Shown here piece by piece: positions 9,987 to 18,778 of a DNA stretch of 64,000 nucleotides (its first letter is position 1; each line of letters begins with the position of its first letter). The notes below the pieces were generated by a model. It was given only the letters and a program-made list of their open reading frames with translations. It was not told the DNA's origin and searched no databases. The position numbers and the translations under genes were made by a program. This DNA is from Clostridium sp. C2-6-12 (GTDB lineage Bacteria > Bacillota > Clostridia > Clostridiales > Clostridiaceae), in the NCBI RefSeq assembly GCF_009928485.1, contig NZ_JAABNP010000001.1, positions 124,001-188,000 of the forward strand, in the 5' to 3' direction.

Positions 9987-10739
9987 ATGAGTAAGAAAAA
10001 ACAACATCATGAAGAACATGTTGATGAAGCATGGCTTCTTCCATATTCAGATATGTTAACACTCCTATTAGCACTATTTATTGTTATGTTTGCAATGGGA
10101 CAAACAGATAGTGCAAAACTTCAAGCAATGAGTAAATCTTTTAACATAATTTTCGCAGGTGGTTCTGGTGTTATGCAGCGAGATGGAAGTTCTATGATTC
10201 CTATGGAAAGTGAAGGCGGAGAGGGAAATGGAACTGGAGTATATAACAGTAAGACTGAAGAAGATAAAATGACTGAAATAAAGAAAATGCTTGAACAAGA
10301 AATTGGAAAAGAAGGTTACTCAGATAAAGTTAAAGTTAATCTTACAAGTGAAGGATTAGAGATAACAATACAAGATGCAGTATTATTTAAATCGGGAGAA
10401 GCGGAAATAAGAAGCGATGTATCTCCATTGCTTTCTAAGCTTTCTGATATGCTTCATGATTTAGAGAATAAAGTTAAAATTGTTGGTCACACAGATAATG
10501 TTCCAATTAAGAATGCTAGATTCCCTTCAAACTGGGAGTTAAGTGCTACACGTGCCATAAATGTAATGAATTATATGGTTACTTCAACTGGAATTACAGC
10601 AAACAGAGCATCTATTGAAGCCCATGGTGAATATATGCCTAAATATGATAATAATACAGAAGAAGGACGAGCTAAAAATAGAAGAGTAGAGATTATTGTA
10701 ATTAGAAAATATCCGCCAGATGAAAAGAAAACTAATTAA
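9987..10739 (+). CDS. motB: Flagellar motor stator protein MotB
   Basis: This 250-residue stator protein anchors MotA to peptidoglycan. The single transmembrane helix (PYSDMLTLLLALFIVMFAMG, about 20-40) begins with the ion-binding Asp. The C-terminal OmpA-like domain (about 120-245) has IVGHTDNVPI, NWELSATRA and GRAKNRRVEI, which are the peptidoglycan-binding motifs. A GTG lies 3 nt upstream in frame, but the ATG at 9987 sits 7 nt from AAGGAGA and is preferred. The gene is followed by a terminator, so motAB forms its own operon, detached here from flagellar structural genes. Confidence 0.95.
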   Translation: MSKKKQHHEEHVDEAWLLPYSDMLTLLLALFIVMFAMGQTDSAKLQAMSKSFNIIFAGGSGVMQRDGSSMIPMESEGGEGNGTGVYNSKTEEDKMTEIKKMLEQEIGKEGYSDKVKVNLTSEGLEITIQDAVLFKSGEAEIRSDVSPLLSKLSDMLHDLENKVKIVGHTDNVPIKNARFPSNWELSATRAINVMNYMVTSTGITANRASIEAHGEYMPKYDNNTEEGRAKNRRVEIIVIRKYPPDEKKTN

Positions 10740-10780
10740 TAATTAGATTTGAATTAAATATAGACTTTAGTATTATAAAT

Positions 10781-10838
10781 GCATTCAATGTAAATTAACA
10801 TGTTTTAATATTGTTAATTTGGTTGAATGCTTTTTTTA
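10781..10838 (+). terminator. Terminator of motAB
   Basis: GCATTCAA (10781-10788) pairs with TTGAATGC (10823-10830), and an inner AAATTAACA/TGTTAATTT stem extends it. Seven T follow immediately. Confidence 0.88.
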
Positions 10839-10866
10839 AAATTATTAAAGTAGATTTTTTAGTAAT

Positions 10867-10934
10867 TGTGCAGATTGCATTCATATTACGACATAGTAGT
10901 GCAAATTGCATTTAAATCAATGACCAGTGGGACT
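10867..10934 (+). promoter_or_regulatory. Paired TGCA-N3-TGCA operator-like element upstream of cheA
   Basis: GTGCAGATTGCATT (10868-10881) and GTGCAAATTGCATTT (10899-10913) are two near-palindromic copies offset by 31 bp, about three helical turns. The second is followed by ATGAC (10920) and GGGACT (10929). The same string of elements with identical offsets recurs upstream of cheY at 16019-16086. The GTGCAA start lies 117 nt before the cheA ATG. No sigma-A promoter with good spacing was found between the element and cheA. Confidence 0.65.
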
Positions 10935-11015
10935 TAAAAGATGCTTTTAAAGGAATTAATATAACATTATAGGAAACTTTATGTATTTATTGGGATATAA
11001 GGAGAGGTGATTGAT

Positions 11016-13097
11016 ATGTCAGAAAATATGGGTAATGAATCCATGTTAGATATGTATATTTTTGAGACTAATCAACTTATAGAGAAACTAGAACAACTAG
11101 TAATTCATGGTGAAAAAGAAAACGGCTTCGCCGATTCAATAAATGAAATATTTAGAATTATGCATACAGTAAAAGGGTCATCAGCAATGATGCTTTTTAA
11201 TAACATTGCGGAACTGTCCCATTCTGTTGAGGATTTGTTCTTTTATATTAGAGAAAAGAAACCAGAAAATGTAGACAATAATATTTTAAGTGATATTGTG
11301 TTAGATGCTATTGATTTTATTAAAAATGAAATAGAGAAAATTCAAAATGGAGATAGTCCAGATGGTGATGCTTCTGACAAAACAATTGAAATAAAAGAAT
11401 TCCTAAAACAACTTAAAGAAGAGCATGGCGATGGGCAGGCTGTGAAGGAAAGTAAGCCAAAACAACAAAAGTTTTTTGTTACCAGTGGAAAAGCTAAAGA
11501 AGAAATCCTAAGACAAAAATACGAAGCTTGCGCTCATTTTGTTGAGGATTGTGGTATGGAGAATATAAGAAGCTTCGGAATTCTTCATAAGTTATCTGAA
11601 GTGGCAGAAGTAATAAGTAGTGTGCCAGAAAATATAATAGATGATGATGAAAAAGCTAGTGAGGAAATTAGGAAAAATGGATTTAAAATAATTTTTTATT
11701 CTGAACTAGATATTCAAACTATTAGATCAATAATAAATGAAACTGTATTTTTAAGCAAATTGGATATTTGCATAGCTACAGATGCTATTCAGACTATAGA
11801 TGATAAAGAAGTAATAAATGAAGTTAGGAAAGAAGAGACAAATTCAATAGAAGAAAATGAAACAAAAGCTTTAGAAGAAACAAATAAAAATGTAATTAAA
11901 GAAAAAAAAGTTGAAAAGAATAGTTCACACCAAGAATTTATAAGTTTAAGTGTAGCAAAAGCAGATAGACTAATGGATCTTATTGGTGAATTGGTGATCT
12001 CTGAGTCAATGGTTACACAAAATCCAGACTTAGCAGGGCTAGAACTTGACAATTTTCAAAAATCGGCAAGGCAGCTTCGTAAAATAATATCAGAGATGCA
12101 AGATACTGTAATGTCAATAAGAATGGTACCATTATCAGCAACATTCCAAAAGATGAATAGAATTGTTAGAGATATGAGTAAGAAGATGAATAAAGAAGTT
12201 AAGTTAACAATCATTGGAGAAGATACTGAGGTTGATAAAAATATAATAGAGCATATATCAGATCCATTAATGCACTTAGTTCGTAATTCAATAGATCATG
12301 GAATAGAAACTACAGCAGAAAGAATAGATAAGGGTAAGCAACCAGTTGGTAATTTAATTTTAGAAGCAAAAAATGCAGGTAGTGATGTTTTAATTATAGT
12401 TAAAGATGATGGTAAAGGGCTTAATGAAGAAAAAATACTCAAAAAGGCAAGAGAAAATAATATACTTGAGAAAAATAAAAATGAGATGACTAAAAAAGAA
12501 ATATTTAATTTGATATTCCTTCCTGGATTTTCTACTAAAGAATCAGTATCAGAATATAGTGGAAGAGGAGTAGGCATGGATGTTGTAATGAAAAATATTG
12601 AGAAGATAGGCGGTTCAGTTAGTGTAGATAGTATTGAAGGAATTGGTACAAATATGACAATTAAAATCCCACTAACTCTTGCTATTATTGATGGAATGAA
12701 TGTTAGGGTTGGAGAGTCAAGATATACTCTTCCTACAAGCTCAATAAAAGAGTTTTTCAGGGCAAAGGAAGAAGAGTTAATATTAGATCCGGATAATAAT
12801 GAGATGATTATGGTGAGAGGTCAGTGCTATCCAATACTTAGATTAAATGAACATTTTTCAGTAAATACTAATCTTAATGAGCTTTGGGAAGGTGTTCTAA
12901 TAATGGCAGAACATGATGAGAGAGGTTTTTGTATATGGGTGGATGAATTATTGGGTCAACAACAAGTGGTTGTAAAGGCATTTCCAAGCTATATTAAAAA
13001 TACTAGAAATATAAAGGATTTAGCAGGGTGTACACTTTTAGGAGATGGAAATATAAGTCTTATTATAGATATGGGGAATATAATAGCAAAAGTATAA
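11016..13097 (+). CDS. cheA: Chemotaxis histidine kinase CheA
   Basis: This is a 693-residue CheA. The P1 HPt domain carries the phosphorylated His in IMHTVKGSS (about residue 50). A variable middle (about 110-270) would hold the CheY/CheB docking P2 domain. P3 dimerisation helices start near SLSVAKADRLMDLIGELV. The P4 ATPase has HLVRNSIDHGIE, KDDGKG and GRGVGMDVV. P5, which binds CheW and receptors, ends the protein. An in-frame GTG at 11007 overlaps the AAGGAGAGG site itself, so ATG at 11016 is chosen. It leads the cheA-cheR-cheB operon and probably works with the receptors and CheW/CheY encoded just downstream. Confidence 0.96.
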   Translation: MSENMGNESMLDMYIFETNQLIEKLEQLVIHGEKENGFADSINEIFRIMHTVKGSSAMMLFNNIAELSHSVEDLFFYIREKKPENVDNNILSDIVLDAIDFIKNEIEKIQNGDSPDGDASDKTIEIKEFLKQLKEEHGDGQAVKESKPKQQKFFVTSGKAKEEILRQKYEACAHFVEDCGMENIRSFGILHKLSEVAEVISSVPENIIDDDEKASEEIRKNGFKIIFYSELDIQTIRSIINETVFLSKLDICIATDAIQTIDDKEVINEVRKEETNSIEENETKALEETNKNVIKEKKVEKNSSHQEFISLSVAKADRLMDLIGELVISESMVTQNPDLAGLELDNFQKSARQLRKIISEMQDTVMSIRMVPLSATFQKMNRIVRDMSKKMNKEVKLTIIGEDTEVDKNIIEHISDPLMHLVRNSIDHGIETTAERIDKGKQPVGNLILEAKNAGSDVLIIVKDDGKGLNEEKILKKARENNILEKNKNEMTKKEIFNLIFLPGFSTKESVSEYSGRGVGMDVVMKNIEKIGGSVSVDSIEGIGTNMTIKIPLTLAIIDGMNVRVGESRYTLPTSSIKEFFRAKEEELILDPDNNEMIMVRGQCYPILRLNEHFSVNTNLNELWEGVLIMAEHDERGFCIWVDELLGQQQVVVKAFPSYIKNTRNIKDLAGCTLLGDGNISLIIDMGNIIAKV

Positions 13098-13128
13098 TTA
13101 AATTGAAGGGATTAATGAAGGTGATATT

Positions 13129-13944
13129 ATGGTTACAATAACAGATATAGAATTCACTCAGTTAGCTAAATATATTAAAGCACATTATGGAATTAACTTA
13201 AAAGAAGAAAAGAAAATGCTTATAATTGGCAGACTTCACAATGTTTTGGCGGAGCTTAATTTTGATAATTTTTCTCAGTATTATCAATATTTAATTTCAG
13301 ATAAAACAGGAAATGCTGTTAATACTTTGGTAAATAAAATTACTACTAATCACACATATTTTATGCGTGAAAAGAATCACTTTGATTATTTAAAAGAAAA
13401 GGTATTACCTAATATTATGCCTATGGTTAAGGATAGAGATTTAAGATTGTGGTGTGCAGGTTGTTCATCTGGAGAAGAGGCTTATACACTTGCTATGATA
13501 ATAGACCAATTTTGTCAAGAGAAGAAGTTATGGTGGGATAAGAAGATACTAGCAACAGATATATCTGATAAGGTTTTGACTCATGCCAAAAAAGGAATAT
13601 ATCAAAAAGAACAAATAATGCCTTTACCAGAAGTGTGGAAGAAAGAATATTTAAAGAAACTTGATGATAATAATTTTATTTTTTCAGATAAGATTAAAAG
13701 CGAAATTTTGTATAGAAGATTTAATTTAATGGAAAAAACATTTCCTTTCAATAAAAAGTTTCATGTGATTTTCTGTAGAAATGTAATGATTTATTTTGAC
13801 ATGAATACAAAAAATGAATTAATTAATAAATTCTATAACAGCATGGAATATGGAGGGTATCTTTTTATAGGTCATTCGGAATCTTTAAGTGGCCAAAAAA
13901 CTGGATTTAAGTATGTGATGCCATCTGTATATAGAAAGGAATAA
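13129..13944 (+). CDS. cheR: Chemoreceptor glutamate methyltransferase CheR
   Basis: This 271-residue enzyme uses S-adenosylmethionine to methylate receptor glutamates for adaptation. An N-terminal helical domain (about 1-70) precedes the Rossmann methyltransferase domain. TTNHTYFMREKNHF, LRLWCAGCSSGEEAYTLAM (SAM-binding glycine-rich loop), ILATDIS and IFCRNVMIYFD are all standard CheR motifs. It lies 31 nt after cheA, with a GAAGGTGA site ahead of the ATG. Its opposing enzyme, CheB, follows. Confidence 0.96.
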   Translation: MVTITDIEFTQLAKYIKAHYGINLKEEKKMLIIGRLHNVLAELNFDNFSQYYQYLISDKTGNAVNTLVNKITTNHTYFMREKNHFDYLKEKVLPNIMPMVKDRDLRLWCAGCSSGEEAYTLAMIIDQFCQEKKLWWDKKILATDISDKVLTHAKKGIYQKEQIMPLPEVWKKEYLKKLDDNNFIFSDKIKSEILYRRFNLMEKTFPFNKKFHVIFCRNVMIYFDMNTKNELINKFYNSMEYGGYLFIGHSESLSGQKTGFKYVMPSVYRKE

Positions 13945-14006
13945 AACATAATATTTACTAATGGATATGAGGCAAAGATTTATTATGATTTTAAAGGGTG
14001 ACGGAT

Positions 14007-15035
14007 ATGAAAAAGATTAGAGTATTAGTAGTGGATGATAGTATGGTATTTAGAGAAGCAATATCAAGGGGGATTTCAAAAGATCCTAGAATTGAAGTTG
14101 TTGGAAAAGCAATAGATCCTTATGATGCTAGAGATAAGCTGTTAGAATTGCATCCAGATGTAATGACTTGTGATGTGGAAATGCCAAGGTTAAATGGTGT
14201 TGAATTCATCAAAAGACTCCTTCCCCAGTATAAAATTCCAATAATAGTAGTAAGTTCAGTAAGCGATATTGTATTTGATGCTATGAATGCAGGGGCAGTA
14301 GACTTTTTGAGTAAGCCTGATGCTAGAATTCCTAATGCTTTTGAAAATTTCATAAATGAGTTAATACTTAAAATAAAAGGCGCAGCAAATGTAAACTTAT
14401 CAGCTAATATGGCACAATTAACTAGAGCTAATATGAATAAAATAACAGAAAGAACTTTGATTCCTAGCAGCAACAAATTAATTGCAATAGGAGCATCTAC
14501 AGGAGGAACAGAAGCTTTATATAGTATATTAAAGGTTCTTCCTAAAACAGTTCCTGGAATAGTTGTGGTACAGCATATACCACCTGTTTTTTCAAGAATG
14601 TTTGCTGAAAGGCTTAATATGCAGACGAGTTTTGATGTTAAGGAAGCTCAAACTGGAGATGTTATAGAGCCAGGACGTGTATTAATAGCACCAGGAGATA
14701 AGCATATGAAGGTTAAAAAGGCAGGAGACAAATATATTGTTGAACTTACTCAAGGAAGCAAAGTTAGTGGACATTGTCCATCTGTAGATGTACTTTTTGA
14801 ATCTGTGGCTAAAACAGCAGGTAAAAATGCTGTGGGAGTTATTCTCACTGGTATGGGGCAGGATGGAGCAACAGGACTTATGTCAATGAGAAGGTTTGGA
14901 GCAAAAACTATAGGACAAGATAAGGAATCCTCTGTTGTTTATGGAATGCCAAAGGTGGCGTTTGATATAGGAGCAGTAGAAAAACAAGTTTCTCTTTCAA
15001 ATATTCCACATGTGTTGTTTGAAATGATTAGGTAA
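14007..15035 (+). CDS. cheB: Chemotaxis methylesterase/response regulator CheB
   Basis: This 342-residue protein removes methyl groups from receptors and deamidates their glutamines. The receiver domain (about 1-120) has VVDDSM and the phosphoacceptor Asp56 in TCDVEMP. The catalytic domain has the Ser of GASTGG (about 164), the His of VVQHIPP and the Asp of TGMGQDGATG, so the triad is complete. A GTG 9 nt upstream (13998) lies inside the AAAGGGTGA site, so the ATG at 14007 is preferred. It is the last gene of the cheARB operon, ending before an inverted repeat. Confidence 0.96.
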   Translation: MKKIRVLVVDDSMVFREAISRGISKDPRIEVVGKAIDPYDARDKLLELHPDVMTCDVEMPRLNGVEFIKRLLPQYKIPIIVVSSVSDIVFDAMNAGAVDFLSKPDARIPNAFENFINELILKIKGAANVNLSANMAQLTRANMNKITERTLIPSSNKLIAIGASTGGTEALYSILKVLPKTVPGIVVVQHIPPVFSRMFAERLNMQTSFDVKEAQTGDVIEPGRVLIAPGDKHMKVKKAGDKYIVELTQGSKVSGHCPSVDVLFESVAKTAGKNAVGVILTGMGQDGATGLMSMRRFGAKTIGQDKESSVVYGMPKVAFDIGAVEKQVSLSNIPHVLFEMIR

Positions 15036-15121
15036 CCTTAAGTTTCAAATACGAAAAGTCTACGGTTTTCTGAAATTATCTGAAGAGAAATTGATAATAC
15101 TAAAATATGATGTGAAAGAAG

Positions 15122-15170
15122 AATGATGAATGGATTGGGTAAGTGATTTTTACCTAAATCATTCATCATT
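15122..15170. terminator. Inverted repeat, probable bidirectional terminator
   Basis: AATGATGAATG-GATT-GGGTAA (15122-15142) pairs with the facing arm at 15150-15170, with one bulge. It lies between the convergent ends of cheB and the NarL-type regulator. The T-tracts on either side are weak, so the call rests on position and stem length. Confidence 0.6.
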
Positions 15171-15184
15171 TATTAATAATTCAT

Positions 15185-15841
15185 TTAGACTAATTCATTA
15201 CGAACAGCATATACTGCCAATTGTGTACGATCTTTCAATTGAAGCTTTGAAATGATTTCAGTAATAATATTTTTTACAGTTCCTTCAGCAATAAACAAAG
15301 AAGCACCGATTTCTTTATTATCTTTTCCTTCAACTATCATGGATACAATACTTAACTCTCTTTCTGTTAAAGAAACATTTATACCAGAAACGTCCACTAT
15401 TATATTTCCAGTTTTTTTATTTTCTTTATTTAGATTTAAAACCACAGGTTCTAAAAGATCTTTATCAACGATACCTAACCCTAAAGAAGTACTTTTTATA
15501 GATAAAATTAATTCTTCAGTACCTATATTTTTTAATACATATCCATCAGCTCCGTTAATTATAGCTTCAGTAACATCAACCTTATCATTAGAAGCTGTAA
15601 GTATTAGAACCTTAATTGATGGAAAATCTGTTTTTATTAATTTAGTAGCTTCAGTACCATTACATATAGGCATAGACAAATCCATTAAAACCACATCAGG
15701 TTTATATTCTTTGCACAAGTCATATGCTTCCTTTCCATTGGTAGCACAAGCAACAACTTTTATATCACTATTATTTTCAATTATATTTTTAAAACTTTCC
15801 CTTAAAAGTTTCTGATCTTCAGCAATGATTACTGTTGTCAT
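15185..15841 (-). CDS. NarL/FixJ-family response regulator (orphan)
   Basis: This 218-residue protein has a receiver domain (about 1-120; AED acidic pocket, phosphoacceptor Asp54 in VLMDLSMP, Lys in VLKNIG) and a C-terminal LuxR-type helix-turn-helix (about 150-215; LTERELSIVSMIVEGKDNKE, IAEGTVKNIITEIISKL). It should bind DNA as a dimer when phosphorylated. No histidine kinase of the usual HisKA_3 partner type is adjacent, so it is an orphan here. It is transcribed divergently from cheY-cheW, and the palindromic element in the shared 330-bp gap makes it a candidate regulator of the chemotaxis operons (inference). Confidence 0.9.
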   Translation of the reverse strand: MTTVIIAEDQKLLRESFKNIIENNSDIKVVACATNGKEAYDLCKEYKPDVVLMDLSMPICNGTEATKLIKTDFPSIKVLILTASNDKVDVTEAIINGADGYVLKNIGTEELILSIKSTSLGLGIVDKDLLEPVVLNLNKENKKTGNIIVDVSGINVSLTERELSIVSMIVEGKDNKEIGASLFIAEGTVKNIITEIISKLQLKDRTQLAVYAVRNELV

Positions 15842-16018
15842 ATAAAAAACCCCTCTTTATCCCAAAGAATTAAAATTTGTATAATAATACAAAATAAATC
15901 AAAAAATCTCATAATTTTTAACAATTAAATGACCGCTTATTTTAAATTATACCATTTTGTGAATATCAGAACAATGGATAAAATAATGCGCAATTATGTA
16001 AATATACATATATAAAAT

Positions 16019-16086
16019 AAATGCAATTTGCATTTTCATAAAAATTTGTTGTGCAATTTGCATTTGACTACATGACTTACGGTACT
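16019..16086 (+). promoter_or_regulatory. Paired TGCA-N3-TGCA operator-like element upstream of cheY
   Basis: AAATGCAATTTGCATTT (16019-16035) is a perfect 17-bp palindrome. A second copy, GTGCAATTTGCATTT (16051-16065), starts 30 bp later and is followed by ATGAC (16072) and GGTACT (16081). From GTGCAA onward, 26 of 36 positions match the cheA element at 10899-10934 without gaps. GTGCAA lies 121 nt before the cheY ATG and also in the upstream region of the divergent NarL-type regulator gene. Confidence 0.65.
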
Positions 16087-16171
16087 ACAAACAAATTATA
16101 AAAATATTTAAAATAAGATTATTAAGAAAAATATACAAATTTAGATAATGTTTTTTGAAGGAGAGACGCAT

Positions 16172-16537
16172 ATGAAAAAAGTATTAGTGGTGGATGATGC
16201 AGCATTTATGAGATTATCTCTAAAAATGTTATTGGAAAAATCAGGATTTAATGTTGTAGGAGAAGCTGAAAATGGATTAAAAGCTGTACAATTATATAAG
16301 CAATTAAAACCAGATATTGTTACTATGGATTTAACTATGCCAGAAGTAGGAGGAATAGATGCAATAAAGATGATAAAGGCAATTGATAAAGAAGCAAGAA
16401 TTATAGTTATTTCATCTATGGGACATGAAATACTAGTTAGAGAAGCAATAATAGCAGGAGCAATATCTTTTATAGTAAAACCATTTAAGGAGGATGTTGT
16501 TTCAAAGCAATTAAATAGTATAAGTCAAAGCATTTAA
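16172..16537 (+). CDS. cheY: Chemotaxis response regulator CheY
   Basis: This is a 121-residue single receiver domain. VVDDAAFMR, phosphoacceptor Asp53 in VTMDLTMPE, the ISSMG Ser and the VKPF Lys are all present. The protein ends right after the receiver, as in the CheY that binds the flagellar switch. A longer frame starts at 16148, but ATG 16172 follows GAAGGAGAG at good spacing and matches family length, so it is chosen. It leads cheY-cheW-receptor-kinase-REC. No CheC, CheX or CheZ phosphatase lies in the window. Confidence 0.92.
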   Translation: MKKVLVVDDAAFMRLSLKMLLEKSGFNVVGEAENGLKAVQLYKQLKPDIVTMDLTMPEVGGIDAIKMIKAIDKEARIIVISSMGHEILVREAIIAGAISFIVKPFKEDVVSKQLNSISQSI

Positions 16538-16597
16538 CTAAGGGGAATCTTATTATTTGGCTAAGTATGGAGTTCTATTGGGAGAGGGAGTGTTAGA

Positions 16598-17092
16598 ATG
16601 AATGTAGATATGATTAATGATAATGGAGATATAGAAGAAGATACTCAAAAAGGAAAATATCTTACTTTTGTATTGGATAATGAATCTTATGGAATAGGGA
16701 TAAATAACGTTACTGAAATAATTGGAATACAGCCTATAACTTTAGTTCCAGAACTTCCAAACTATATACGAGGAATTATTAATTTAAGAGGGAAGATAAT
16801 CCCTGTAATGGATGTAAGACTAAGATTTAAAAAGGAATTTAGGGAGTACAATGACAGAACCTGCATAATTGTTATTGATACAAATGATTTATCAATTGGA
16901 CTTATTGTAGATAGTGTTTCAGAAGTATTAAAAATACAGGATGAAAATATTGTACCGCCACCCAATATAAACAAAGTGAGCAACAAATATATAAGTGGAA
17001 TAGGGAAGATAGACAATGAGGTCAAATTAATTTTAGATTGCGATAAATTAATAAATTATGAGGATATTGATAGTTTAAATAATATTGAATAG
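16598..17092 (+). CDS. cheW: Chemotaxis coupling protein CheW
   Basis: This 164-residue cytoplasmic adaptor links receptors to CheA. The SH3-like CheW fold is recognisable from YLTFVLDNESYGIGI, the conserved LPNYIRGIINLRGKIIPVMD and IGLIVDSVSEVL. It has short N- and C-terminal extensions beyond the usual core of about 140. It lies 60 nt after cheY and 18 nt before the receptor gene, a classical CheW-receptor pairing. Confidence 0.95.
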   Translation: MNVDMINDNGDIEEDTQKGKYLTFVLDNESYGIGINNVTEIIGIQPITLVPELPNYIRGIINLRGKIIPVMDVRLRFKKEFREYNDRTCIIVIDTNDLSIGLIVDSVSEVLKIQDENIVPPPNINKVSNKYISGIGKIDNEVKLILDCDKLINYEDIDSLNNIE

Positions 17093-17110
17093 TTTTGGGA
17101 GGGATTAATA

Positions 17111-18730
17111 ATGAAATGGTTCTATAATATGAGGATAAGTGGGAAAATACTTATAGGATTTTTTATAGTAGCATTTATAGCTGGTGTTATAGGTGTTGAG
17201 GGTGTTGTAAATGTTAATAAAATCAGTGATTTGGATTCAAAGTTATATGAAAAGATGACACAACCATTAGGTGATGTTATTGATATTAGTAATTCAATAA
17301 ATGATATAAGAGGAAATGTGAGAGATGTATTACTTAAAAATAATTCATCAGAAATACAAGAGAACATAAATAAAATAAAATCAGCAAGTAGTGAATTTGA
17401 CTCTAGCTATGAAGATTTAACTAAAACTACACTTACAACTGAAGGACAGCAAGTTATGAAGGATTTGAAATCCTCTAAGACTAGATACCTTGATATTGTG
17501 AATAAAATAGTAGAATTAAAAAATCAAAATAAAAATGAAGAAGCGGTAAAACTTCTGTATAGTGAAGGAAAACCAGCATTAGATGAATTACAAGATAAGA
17601 TTAGTTCATTCACAGATATGAAATTAAAGCTTGCAAAAGATACTGCTGATAGTAATGATGCAATAGCTGCAAGTACAACCACAATAACAATAGGAATTTT
17701 AGTTGTTGGAGTAATAATAGCAATATTAATAGGAGTATTTATTTCTTCAACAATAAGCAAACCTGTTCGTAAAATAATTAAAATTGCTGATAAGGTTGCC
17801 GGTGGAGATTTCGATGTAACAATTGATATAGAAAGTAAAGATGAAATTGGTTTATTAGGAGCTTCTTTTAGAAAGATGACAGATAAATTAAATAATACTA
17901 TGAGTTATATAAATTCAGCAGCTGAACAAGTTGCTTCTGGATCAAAACAAGTATCTGACTCTAGTATAGCTCTTTCTCAAGGTGCCATGGAACAAGCAAG
18001 TGCAATAGAAGAATTAACAGCATCAATAGAAGAAATATCTGCTCAAACTAAGATGAATGCAGAAAATGCTACAAATGCTAATGAGATTGCAGAAAAGGCT
18101 AAGATTAATGCTGAAAATGGTTATGAACAAATGAAGGAAATGCAACGTGCTGTAGATGAAATAAACAGTGCTTCAACAAGCATATATAAAATTATTAAAG
18201 TCATAGATGAAATTGCCTTCCAAACTAATATATTAGCTTTAAATGCAGCAGTAGAAGCAGCTAGAGCAGGGCAGCATGGAAAAGGCTTTGCAGTAGTTGC
18301 AGAAGAAGTAAGAAATTTAGCTGCAAGATCTGCAAAGGCAGCTAAAGAAACAACAGATATGATTGAAGGATCAATTAAGAAAGCAGAAGCAGGAACAGCA
18401 ATAGCAAATGAAACTGCTGGAGCATTAAATAAAATTGTTGAAAATACTGTGAAGGTTGCTGAATTTATAGGTGAAATAGCAGTAGCTTCAAATGAACAAG
18501 CAGAAGGTATTGCACAAATTAATGCAGCAGTTATGCAAGTTTCAACTGTTGTACAAACTAATTCGGCAACATCAGAAGAAAGTGCATCTGCAAGTGAAGA
18601 ATTAGCATCCCAAGCAGAAATGCTAAAGGATCAAGTGAGTCAATTTAATTTAAAAAGAAACAATAATTTTTCAGCCTATAATAATTCAGTAAAAAATATA
18701 GATTTAGATGATATGACTCAATATATGTAA
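17111..18730 (+). CDS. Methyl-accepting chemotaxis protein, 4HB type
   Basis: This 539-residue receptor has TM1 (about 10-30), a four-helix-bundle ligand domain (about 31-188), TM2 (about 189-213), HAMP (about 214-268) and a signalling domain. Its tip reads AFQTNILALNAAVEAARAG, followed by [19 protein letters not shown], the fully canonical form. Several Gln/Glu-rich heptads (for example EQASAIEELTASIEEIS) are likely methylation sites for CheR/CheB. It follows cheW by 18 nt and is probably the main input of this cheA-cheW set. Confidence 0.95.
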   Translation: MKWFYNMRISGKILIGFFIVAFIAGVIGVEGVVNVNKISDLDSKLYEKMTQPLGDVIDISNSINDIRGNVRDVLLKNNSSEIQENINKIKSASSEFDSSYEDLTKTTLTTEGQQVMKDLKSSKTRYLDIVNKIVELKNQNKNEEAVKLLYSEGKPALDELQDKISSFTDMKLKLAKDTADSNDAIAASTTTITIGILVVGVIIAILIGVFISSTISKPVRKIIKIADKVAGGDFDVTIDIESKDEIGLLGASFRKMTDKLNNTMSYINSAAEQVASGSKQVSDSSIALSQGAMEQASAIEELTASIEEISAQTKMNAENATNANEIAEKAKINAENGYEQMKEMQRAVDEINSASTSIYKIIKVIDEIAFQTNILALNAAVEAARAGQHGKGFAVVAEEVRNLAARSAKAAKETTDMIEGSIKKAEAGTAIANETAGALNKIVENTVKVAEFIGEIAVASNEQAEGIAQINAAVMQVSTVVQTNSATSEESASASEELASQAEMLKDQVSQFNLKRNNNFSAYNNSVKNIDLDDMTQYM

Positions 18731-18778
18731 AAATCAAAAGATAACTAAACTCAATTCTTCTTTCATGAGGTGAGGTTA

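Noticed and set aside
9442..10074. 210-codon antisense frame across motA and motB
   Set aside because: It is a shadow of two clear stator genes on the other strand; the Ser/Pro/Ile-rich translation shows no family.
10868..10913. Sigma-54 promoter (TGGCAC-N5-TTGCA) upstream of cheA
   Set aside because: The GC pairs are 8 bp apart instead of the needed spacing and GG is missing; the palindromic symmetry is a better explanation.
15252..15815. 187-codon frame opposite the NarL-type regulator
   Set aside because: The regulator on the minus strand has complete receiver and helix-turn-helix motifs; the opposite frame has none.
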